This document shows, piece after piece, positions 17,020 to 23,215 of a stretch of 49,647 nucleotides of DNA. The position numbers and the translations under genes were made by a program. The first letter of the stretch is position 1, and each line of letters opens with the position of its first letter. The stretch covers positions 1-49,647 of the forward strand of contig SVPD01000015.1 of NCBI GenBank assembly GCA_015066045.1. Direction: 5' to 3'. The stretch is from Oscillospiraceae bacterium (GTDB lineage: Bacteria > Bacillota > Clostridia > Oscillospirales > Acutalibacteraceae). Under the pieces are notes generated by a model that saw nothing but the letters and a program-made list of their open reading frames with translations, had not been told where the DNA came from and ran no database searches.

Positions 17020-17061
17020 ATTATACTACCCCGAAAAATCTTTTTCAAGACCTTCGGGGTA
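17020..17061 (-). promoter_or_regulatory. Promoter of the iron-sulfur/PHP operon embedded in an inverted repeat
   Basis: The minus strand reads TTGAAA (17048-17043), 17 nt, TATAAT (17025-17020). A perfect 9-bp inverted repeat, TACCCCGAA (17027-17035) and TTCGGGGTA (17053-17061), brackets the -35 box and fills the end of the spacer. No T-tract follows it in the direction of flanking transcription, so it reads better as an operator than a terminator. Confidence 0.65.
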
Positions 17062-17104
17062 ATTTTTTAAACATATTTGCATTATTTCTGCGGAAAAATA
17101 TACC

Positions 17105-17821
17105 TTACCACTGACTGTCATCCCCGAGCAGACGGAGCATTATGCTTTCCAGCAGCTCTGTAAGGCAGCTCTCCTGTCGGTCGTTCATCTCACGGTAGTC
17201 CTCTACGGAGCAATCGTCGGCGTCGTCGCTGATTTTTCTGACCGAAAGCATAGGCACTCCGCACTTTTCGCACACGGAGGCGATGGCGGCAGTTTCCATA
17301 TCGAAGGCACCGATGCCGAAGGTGTCAAGATAAAGCTTTTTTCTCACTGAGTCGGTGAGAAAGATGTCGCCTGTACCCACCTTTGCCTTGATTATTCCCT
17401 TGCTCTGCATAGCATAGGAAAGAAGCCTTTCGTCTGCCTTCAGTATATATTCCTGTCCGTCGGGCTTCACACCGAGGCCGTAGCCGATGGCCGTAAGGTC
17501 ATAATCGCACTCCACATAGCTTTCCGCAGCTACCATATCCTCTCTTTTAAGTCCGCTGACCGCACCGGAAAGGCCTGCATTGAGGATATATTCAGCCGAT
17601 CTGTCGCTGATAAGAAAGGAGGTAGCCGAGGCGGCATTCACCTTGCCTATGCCGCACTTTACGCCCGTGACGACCAGTCTTCTGTCTCCCTTGTCAAGAG
17701 TGAAGGTCACCGCATCGTTACCTCTGAGCTTAAATTCCTCGCCGCCCTTTTCCCCTGCATAAGCCAGAAAAGGACTGTACTCCATACTGTCAGCGAAAAC
17801 CAAGCCTATATTTTTAACCAT
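17105..17821 (-). CDS. MTA/SAH-nucleosidase-like purine nucleosidase
   Basis: 238 residues of the phosphorylase/nucleosidase superfamily, close in length to 5'-methylthioadenosine/S-adenosylhomocysteine nucleosidase (Pfs/MtnN). The three catalytic positions of that enzyme line up: Glu14 (DSMEYSPF), Glu176 (FDMETAAIASV) and Asp199 (KISDDADD), nearly the same numbers as E. coli Glu12, Glu174 and Asp197. It would cleave the glycosidic bond of MTA, SAH or 5'-deoxyadenosine, recycling purine and clearing SAM by-products. The gene stands alone between the iron-sulfur operon promoter and the plus-strand structured RNA. A futalosine-type substrate cannot be excluded. Confidence 0.82.
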   Translation of the reverse strand: MVKNIGLVFADSMEYSPFLAYAGEKGGEEFKLRGNDAVTFTLDKGDRRLVVTGVKCGIGKVNAASATSFLISDRSAEYILNAGLSGAVSGLKREDMVAAESYVECDYDLTAIGYGLGVKPDGQEYILKADERLLSYAMQSKGIIKAKVGTGDIFLTDSVRKKLYLDTFGIGAFDMETAAIASVCEKCGVPMLSVRKISDDADDCSVEDYREMNDRQESCLTELLESIMLRLLGDDSQW

Positions 17822-17980
17822 TTTTATAACATCCTTTCGGTAATTTTTAAACTATTATACAGTAAATTCACCGTTTATGTCAATGGAACGGCGAAAGCAT
17901 AAAATGAAAGTGCGGAATATATTTTTTCAGGAGTGAAGGGGCGTTTTTCCGTCGGCCTCCTTCAGTAAAGCCTCGCTTAT

Positions 17981-18054
17981 GCAAAGACGGTCGTCGGTGG
18001 CATCAGCCCGAAGAACAGCCGACGGTGCAGTATACTGCCCGTCTTTGCTTTTTT
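17981..18054 (+). ncRNA. Terminator-ended three-way-junction RNA
   Basis: A 10-bp outer stem GCAAAGACGG/CCGTCTTTGC (17981-17990, 18039-18048) encloses two hairpins: CGTCGG/CCGACG (17992-17997, 18019-18024) with a 21-nt loop, and GCAG-TATA-CTGC (18027-18038). TTTTTT follows at 18049. The upstream gene points the other way, so this is not its terminator. It may be a small RNA, the end of one, or a riboswitch-like leader. No known class was recognised. The rest of the 310-base gap (17822-18131) holds only the promoter at 18067. Confidence 0.4.
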
Positions 18055-18066
18055 ACGCCTTACCAC

Positions 18067-18095
18067 TTGCATATTATTTCCTTTTCTGCTATAAT
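18067..18095 (+). promoter_or_regulatory. Promoter of small secreted-protein gene
   Basis: TTGCAT (18067-18072), 17 nt, TATAAT (18090-18095). The predicted start point is about 30 bases before the ATG, just after the terminator of the structured RNA. Confidence 0.8.
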
Positions 18096-18131
18096 CTCAT
18101 CAAGGAAAGATTATCCGAGGAGGTAATTTCA

Positions 18132-18479
18132 ATGAAAAACAAACATCTCGCCTTATTTATGGCTCTTATTATGTGCTTTTCTCTCGTTTTCGGGGCTTCG
18201 GCCGCTACCGAGGGCACACAGATTATGCCCTCCACCTCTGCCGTGTCTCCCACTGAAGAGGAGGACATCGCAGACAAGGTAGGCGATATTCTCGGCGATG
18301 TGGCGGGTGATGAGCTCAGTCAGGCCGGACAGGAGATTATGAACGGAGCAGAGGAGGCTCACGGCTTTCTCGCATCCTTTATGAAGATAATCGAAAATAT
18401 GAAGGTTTTCTTCGCAAATCTCATAAACACCATTTTCCCGTTTTTCGGCATCGGAACAGGCGACTCTCTTTTAGGCTGA
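18132..18479 (+). CDS. Small secreted protein, unknown function
   Basis: 115 residues. GAGGAGG lies 8 bases before the ATG, which fixes the start; a longer open frame upstream runs through the terminator and is not credible. It has a clear signal peptide (KNKH, then a hydrophobic core, with likely cleavage after GASAA near residue 25). The mature part is short and acidic (EEEDIADKVGDILGD), then amphipathic, with a Phe-rich hydrophobic stretch (FFANLINTIFPFFGIG) near the C-terminus that could dip into a membrane. No family recognised. It is monocistronic between its own promoter and a strong terminator. Confidence 0.8.
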   Translation: MKNKHLALFMALIMCFSLVFGASAATEGTQIMPSTSAVSPTEEEDIADKVGDILGDVAGDELSQAGQEIMNGAEEAHGFLASFMKIIENMKVFFANLINTIFPFFGIGTGDSLLG

Positions 18480-18498
18480 CAGACACATAAAAAAATAT

Positions 18499-18533
18499 TT
18501 CGGTAATACTCGGGTGTATTACCGAATTTTTTT
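18499..18533 (+). terminator. Intrinsic terminator of the small secreted-protein gene
   Basis: Perfect 11-bp stem TTCGGTAATAC/GTATTACCGAA with a 6-nt loop followed by TTTTTTT (18527-18533). Confidence 0.93.
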
Positions 18534-18576
18534 GGCAAATGATATAAATATATGTTTTTCTGAAAGGAAAAAGCTT

Positions 18577-19956
18577 ATGATAAAATTTATAAGGTCCGGC
18601 CTGCCCTACTTCCGACGTATGCTGGTGGTGGCGGTGCCGATAATGATACAGTCGGGTGTCACTAACTTCGTAAGCATGCTCGACAACATTATGGTCGGTC
18701 AGGTGGGCACGCTCGAAATGTCGGGTGTTTCCATAGTAAACCAGCTTATGATAGTTTTTAACCTCTGCATTTTCGGTGCTATGAGCGGTGCAGGCATTTT
18801 CACTGCTCAGTTTTACGGCAAAAAGGACGACGAGGGTGTAAAAAACACCATGCAGTATAAGCTTATGTTTGCTCTGCTGCTGACTGCGGTGGGTATAGCG
18901 GCCTTCGTCACTATGGGCGACAGGCTCATCGGTGCCTATCTGCAGGGCGAGGCGGCAGAGGGTGAAAGAGAGCTGGTGGCTGCCTATGCGGCGGAATATC
19001 TGGAGATTATGCTCATCGGACTTTTACCCTTCGCACTCTCTCAGGCCTACGCCGGCACTCTGCGTGAAACGAGCGACAGAATCATACCGATGATATCCAC
19101 CGTAGCGGCGGTCCTTACCAATCTCGCCCTCAATTACATTCTCATTTTCGGTCATTTCGGAGCTCCGGAGCTGGGCATAAACGGTGCCGCCATAGCCACG
19201 GTCATTTCCCGCTTCGCAGAGCTGCTTATCCTCGTGGTGTGGACTCATACCCATAAAAGAAAATACCCCTTTATGAAAAGGCTTTTCACCTCCGGCACCC
19301 TCACCAGAGAGCTGCTCGGAAAAATCACTCTTATCTCCTTACCGCTGCTGGTCAATGAGGCTCTCTGGTCGGCAGGCATGGCGATGCTCAATCAGTGCTA
19401 CTCCGTCAGAGGACTCGACGTGGTAGCGGCGGTCAATATCCTTTCCACCATCAGTAATGTTTTCAATGTAGCCTTCGTTTCCTTCGGCTCTGCCATCGGC
19501 ATTATTTTAAGCCAGATGCTCGGTGCAGGTGAAAAGACAGAGGCGAAAAAAGCCAGCACCAGACTGCTGTTTTTCGCAGTAATCACCACTGTAATAATCG
19601 CCGTGGCTATGATTATCTTCGCCCCGTATTTCCCGAGAATTTACAAAACGAGCGACGGAATACGTACTCTTGCCGCCACGCTGATAGTGGTTGCGGCGGT
19701 CTTTATGCCCGTAAATTCCTTTACCAATGCCTGCTATTTCACTCTGCGCTCGGGAGGCAAAACGGTTATAACCTTCCTTTTTGACAGTGGCTTCGTGTGG
19801 ACGGTGTCGGTTCCCTTAGCCTTTATTCTCAGCCGCTTCACTGCGGTCCCCATCGTACCGATGTACGCCATCATCCTTTCCGCCGACATAATAAAATGCA
19901 TCCTCGGCTACGCCTTTATGAAAAAGGGCGTGTGGCTGAACACGGTGGTGGAATAA
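18577..19956 (+). CDS. MATE-family efflux transporter
   Basis: 459 residues from the ATG at 18577 (GAAAGG upstream). The longer frame to 18514 starts inside the previous terminator and is rejected. Twelve predicted membrane segments in two homologous halves are visible, with the typical MATE openings PIMIQSGVTNFVSMLDNIMVGQVG and, in the second half, LPLLVNEALWSAGMAMLNQ. These pumps export cationic drugs or metabolites using a Na+ or H+ gradient across the cytoplasmic membrane. No adjacent regulator is obvious, and a terminator follows directly. Confidence 0.93.
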   Translation: MIKFIRSGLPYFRRMLVVAVPIMIQSGVTNFVSMLDNIMVGQVGTLEMSGVSIVNQLMIVFNLCIFGAMSGAGIFTAQFYGKKDDEGVKNTMQYKLMFALLLTAVGIAAFVTMGDRLIGAYLQGEAAEGERELVAAYAAEYLEIMLIGLLPFALSQAYAGTLRETSDRIIPMISTVAAVLTNLALNYILIFGHFGAPELGINGAAIATVISRFAELLILVVWTHTHKRKYPFMKRLFTSGTLTRELLGKITLISLPLLVNEALWSAGMAMLNQCYSVRGLDVVAAVNILSTISNVFNVAFVSFGSAIGIILSQMLGAGEKTEAKKASTRLLFFAVITTVIIAVAMIIFAPYFPRIYKTSDGIRTLAATLIVVAAVFMPVNSFTNACYFTLRSGGKTVITFLFDSGFVWTVSVPLAFILSRFTAVPIVPMYAIILSADIIKCILGYAFMKKGVWLNTVVE

Positions 19957-19970
19957 TACGTCTTTTTCTG

Positions 19971-20029
19971 CGGCAGATATCCGTGCTTAAGTCGAACCCG
20001 ATGAAGGCACCGGTGTCTGCCGTATTTTT
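19971..20029 (+). terminator. Structured terminator of the MATE gene
   Basis: Outer 9-bp stem CGGCAGATA/TGTCTGCCG encloses an inner CCGTGC/GCACCGG hairpin whose loop holds GAACCCGATGAAG. TATTTTTA follows. The loop resembles that of the RNA at 17981-18054. Confidence 0.85.
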
Positions 20030-20077
20030 ATTCGGAGCCAAATTTGATATAATAATATAAATATTATGTAAACTGTG

Positions 20078-20106
20078 TTGAAATTTGCTTTTCCTTAGAG
20101 TATAAT
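20078..20106 (+). promoter_or_regulatory. Promoter of the DivIVA-like/SipW-like pair
   Basis: TTGAAA (20078-20083), 17 nt, TATAAT (20101-20106), about 43 bases before the ATG at 20149. Confidence 0.85.
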
Positions 20107-20148
20107 CTATAATGAATAAGATTAATCATAAGTGAAGGAGCAAAGATT

Positions 20149-20577
20149 ATGGCAGACGTAAATTTCACTATAGAAGAAAAAGGCTACAACACCGAAGAGG
20201 TTGACAGATATATTGCGATGATTCAGCAGGAATACGCCAACGCTATAGCGTGGGGCGAGGAAAACGAAAGAAAATTTGAGCAGCTCAAAAAGGATATGCA
20301 GGAGCTGGGCATCTACTTCACCATCGAGGAAAACAACCACAGTGAGGTTATCGAAAGAGTTTTCGAGGAGCTCAGCAAAACCGTGGCAAAAATCAAAATC
20401 GACGCCGATAAAAGAGCCAATGAAATCATCGAGGCCGCCCACGAAAAATCAAAGGGCATAGTACGTCAGGCTATGGAAAAATCCGTGGAAATCAGAACGG
20501 ATAACACCACCATTATGAAAAATCTGAAAAGCATAAACGATATGATTGCCGTTATACTGGAAAAGAATGCATATTAA
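20149..20577 (+). CDS. DivIVA-like coiled-coil protein
   Basis: 142 residues. The N-terminus (IEEKGYNTEEVDRYIAMIQQEY) carries the turn-plus-helix pattern of DivIVA/GpsB proteins, in which F/Y-N-x-x-E-V-D-x-Y-I begins a parallel coiled coil that senses curved membrane at poles or septa. The middle and C-terminal parts are charged coiled coil (about 40-125) with AKIKIDADKRANEIIEAA. GAAGGAG precedes the start. The next gene starts 39 bases downstream and is probably in the same transcript. A role in division or polar placement is inference from the motif. Confidence 0.75.
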   Translation: MADVNFTIEEKGYNTEEVDRYIAMIQQEYANAIAWGEENERKFEQLKKDMQELGIYFTIEENNHSEVIERVFEELSKTVAKIKIDADKRANEIIEAAHEKSKGIVRQAMEKSVEIRTDNTTIMKNLKSINDMIAVILEKNAY

Positions 20578-20616
20578 TCGCTTAGGGAATTTGAAAAAAC
20601 AGGGTAAGGAAGTGAT

Positions 20617-21990
20617 ATGATGGCAGGCTACAGGCCAAAAAGCTTAGACGAGCTTAACAGTATTTTTGACAGGACAATGGAGGCTGAAAAGGCTATCAGA
20701 AAGGGCAGCTCACTGCTGGAAAAGGGTGAGGACAGCTTTTCCTCCTTTTCGGCAGACGTAAAAGCAGAGGGTGCTGCCGCACCTGCTTCGCAGGAAAAGC
20801 CCGCAGGAGAAATCAGCGACAGTGTCAGTGAATTTATAGCTAAATTTTCCGCTGCGACGGAGACCGAGACCGTAAAGGCCAAGCCGAAAATGACGGTTAT
20901 TTCTCCCGAAGCACCTAAAAAGGAGTTCGAGCTCAGCGAAAACCTTTTCGCAGGAGATACGGAAGCTCCCGTCAAGGAAAAGGAGCCCGAAAAGCCCAGC
21001 AAGGACGAGCTTTTCGACGAATATATGAAAATAATGTCCGACGAGGATGACGACACCCCCTCCGAAAAAAAGCTCTCGAGAAAAGAAAAAAAGAAGCTCA
21101 GAAAAAAGGAAAAGGCAGAAAGTGCGCACACCGCACAAGAGACTCAGGCAGAGGAAGCTCCCGCTGAAAATGAGGAGCCTGCCGAGTCCGCCGAAGTGAC
21201 GGCACAGACCGCAACGGCAGAGGAGACTGCAGAGGCTCAGGACTATGCCGAGGAGCCTTTTCAGTCCCAGGAGGAGACAGAAGAAAGGGACGATTTCGAT
21301 TTTCCCGAAAACTACACTCCCGAATGGATAAGAGAAGAAGCCGAAGCTGAGCAGCAGGCAGAGAAGACGGAAAAGGCAGCCAAGGAAAAGAGCAACGCAC
21401 CCAAGGCGATCCTCAAGGCCTTTCTCGCTCTTGTCCTCGTGGCGGTAATCAGTCTGGGAGCCTTGGCTACAGTGTTCAAAACCGTCGTAGCCGTAAACAC
21501 GGGCAAGCTCATCTCTGACAGATATTATGTGTTTACCACCTACAAGGATTATGCGGAGCTCGGACTCAGCGAGGGAGCTCTCGTGGTGACAGAAAAGAAA
21601 TACGCCGAAAACGGTGAGATTTTCGCCTATGTGGATTACAGCAGCAAAACCTTTGAATTCGGCAGACGCACCGACAGTATAACCAAGGATGACGGAGAGA
21701 TGCTCTATGTCACCGAAAAGGACGGAGGCAGAACCCTCGTTTCCCGTGATGACTGTAAGGGTGTGGTTCATCTCACCTATGAGGGCAGAGGCAAGGCAGT
21801 AAGCTTCCTGACGGATAATTACATCGTTATCGCGGCCTTATCCGCCGTAACCTCCCTCATTATCGTGCTTTTATTCGTTTTGGTGCTCAGAACGAAGAAA
21901 GAAAAGAAATCAGACGAAAGCGAAGCCTCCGAAGAAACCGCAGAGGAAGCCGAGGATGAGTTCGAGAATATCTTTTCGACTATAGAATAA
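20617..21990 (+). CDS. Two-segment membrane protein with degenerate signal-peptidase-like domain
   Basis: 457 residues (ATG ATG; the second Met at 20620 is equally possible). Residues 1-260 form a cytoplasmic, low-complexity Glu/Ala/Lys region with a very basic patch at 150-168. A membrane segment (about 264-286) is followed by an extracytoplasmic domain (about 290-400) and a second membrane segment (about 402-424), with a short acidic tail. The outer domain follows the strand order of SipW-type signal peptidase I: GALVVTEKKY, EIFAYVDY, EMLYVTEKDGG and GVVHLTYEGRGKAVSFL resemble the substrate-binding and Gly-Asp core strands. However, the catalytic Ser-Met motif and the Lys are not visible. 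I infer a dead peptidase-like scaffold linked to the DivIVA-like partner upstream. Confidence 0.6.
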   Translation: MMAGYRPKSLDELNSIFDRTMEAEKAIRKGSSLLEKGEDSFSSFSADVKAEGAAAPASQEKPAGEISDSVSEFIAKFSAATETETVKAKPKMTVISPEAPKKEFELSENLFAGDTEAPVKEKEPEKPSKDELFDEYMKIMSDEDDDTPSEKKLSRKEKKKLRKKEKAESAHTAQETQAEEAPAENEEPAESAEVTAQTATAEETAEAQDYAEEPFQSQEETEERDDFDFPENYTPEWIREEAEAEQQAEKTEKAAKEKSNAPKAILKAFLALVLVAVISLGALATVFKTVVAVNTGKLISDRYYVFTTYKDYAELGLSEGALVVTEKKYAENGEIFAYVDYSSKTFEFGRRTDSITKDDGEMLYVTEKDGGRTLVSRDDCKGVVHLTYEGRGKAVSFLTDNYIVIAALSAVTSLIIVLLFVLVLRTKKEKKSDESEASEETAEEAEDEFENIFSTIE

Positions 21991-22025
21991 AATTCGGTTT
22001 TCTTAATCGGTACACGTAACAACAT

Positions 22026-22074
22026 AAAAACAGATGTATTTCAGTTGAAGCCAACTTTAACACATCTGTTTTTT
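22026..22074. terminator. Bidirectional nested-stem terminator
   Basis: Outer stem ACAGATGT (22030-22037)/ACATCTGT (22062-22069), inner AGTTG/CAACT, flanked by AAAAA and TTTTTT. It lies between convergent genes. A close relative is at 28172-28225. Confidence 0.88.
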
Positions 22075-22084
22075 CTTTTATGCC

Positions 22085-23029
22085 TTAAATGTGATCCTCG
22101 TATCTTTCCGCAGTGATGATGCCGTCCTCTACGTGGAGCCTGCATATTCTCGCATTACGGGCATCGAAGGCACTAATTCCCTCATAGCCGTAGTCTCTGG
22201 CGTGATACACCGCATACCAGCAGCCGTCCTCTTTTATCATAGAGTGGTGTCCCGTACCCTCCTCAAATTCATTTGCCTTTAACACGGGATGATAGGTGTC
22301 CTTGTCGGGATATTTCTCAAATTTAATTTTGGTAAGGTCGCTTTCGTCCGTTCTGGCTCTGGCATAGCCTATATAATAGGTAGGCTGCTCGAAGCAGTTT
22401 CCCGAATACATCAGATAGTGCCAGTCACCCTCTCTGAAATAAAAGGCTCCCTCTATGGTGTGCCAGTGCTGACCTTTTTTATATCTGTCTCTGCGGTAAA
22501 TGTCCTCATCCAGCGAGGGCTCCAGCACGAGCACCGGCTTACCCTCGGGCGTGAAGGGATCGAGCATCCTGTCCACATAAATGCAGGTACCTATTCTCTC
22601 TCCCTCAAACCTGTTTGACGAATAAAACAGAAACAGTCCCGCCTCATTTTTTACGATGTGCGAATCGATGGAGAAGGGGTGCAGAATCTGTCTTGTCTCA
22701 CCGAAGGGGCCGAAAGGACTGTCAGCCACGGAAACGTGCATAGCACCTCTGTGACCTCCGAGGTCGGGAGTGTCGTCATAAATTTCTATGGAGTTATACA
22801 TATAAAATCTGCCGTCCAGCTCGATTACGCTGGGCGCCCAGAAGGAGTCGTGTCCCGCCTTCGTCATAACGGGGCCGTAATATTTCCACCCGTCAAAAAG
22901 CCTGTCAGACTCATAAAGATAAACCGCATCGTGCCCCGTGACATAGATATAATATCTGCCGCCGCTTTTCAGAATAAAGGGATCTGCCTGTCCCTGATAA
23001 TGCTCTTTGTCCGCTTTAAGTAAATGCAT
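22085..23029 (-). CDS. Cytoplasmic GH43-family glycosidase
   Basis: 314 residues with no signal peptide. The GH43 beta-propeller triad is Asp16 (QADPFIL), Asp122 (SIDSHIV) and Glu193 (TIEGAFYF). Such intracellular members act on imported oligosaccharides with arabinose, xylose or galactose residues, and the exact substrate is unclear. It is divergently transcribed from the alpha-galactosidase gene, with which it shares mirror-image promoters (23057-23181), so both probably serve one galactoside- or arabinogalactan-type substrate. It differs from the secreted GH43 at 10734 in length, location and context. Confidence 0.9.
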   Translation of the reverse strand: MHLLKADKEHYQGQADPFILKSGGRYYIYVTGHDAVYLYESDRLFDGWKYYGPVMTKAGHDSFWAPSVIELDGRFYMYNSIEIYDDTPDLGGHRGAMHVSVADSPFGPFGETRQILHPFSIDSHIVKNEAGLFLFYSSNRFEGERIGTCIYVDRMLDPFTPEGKPVLVLEPSLDEDIYRRDRYKKGQHWHTIEGAFYFREGDWHYLMYSGNCFEQPTYYIGYARARTDESDLTKIKFEKYPDKDTYHPVLKANEFEEGTGHHSMIKEDGCWYAVYHARDYGYEGISAFDARNARICRLHVEDGIITAERYEDHI

Positions 23030-23056
23030 ACGCTTTCTCCTTTTTTCTTTATAGGT

Positions 23057-23087
23057 TGATTATATAACAGACGTGAGGAGAATGCAA
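23057..23087 (-). promoter_or_regulatory. Divergent promoter, GH43 side, in 15-bp inverted repeat
   Basis: The minus strand reads TTGCAT (23087-23082), 17 nt, TATAAT (23064-23059). The -10 region lies in TGATTATATAACAGA (23057-23071), one arm of a perfect inverted repeat with 23167-23181. Confidence 0.8.
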
Positions 23088-23150
23088 GGAATGAGGAGAA
23101 AAAACAGCGGCTGAGCCGCAGGATATGCGGATTTATTTTTTAAACACTTA

Positions 23151-23181
23151 TTGAAATCTCCACCCATCTGTTATATAATCA
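23151..23181 (+). promoter_or_regulatory. Divergent promoter, alpha-galactosidase side, in 15-bp inverted repeat
   Basis: TTGAAA (23151-23156), 17 nt, TATAAT (23174-23179). The -10 lies within TCTGTTATATAATCA (23167-23181), the exact reverse complement of 23057-23071, so the two promoters share the same extended -10 sequence. Confidence 0.85.
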
Positions 23182-23215
23182 GTTTATAAATAAAAGGAGA
23201 AAAGAGGAAAACATT

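Noticed and set aside
19990-20010. SAM-I riboswitch, because of CCCGATGAA
   Set aside because: Only this short string matches; the P1-P4 framework and kink-turn are missing and it lies after, not before, a gene.
20710-21771. 353-residue minus frame
   Set aside because: Antisense shadow of the Glu/Ala-rich membrane protein; long only because that gene's codons lack reverse stops.
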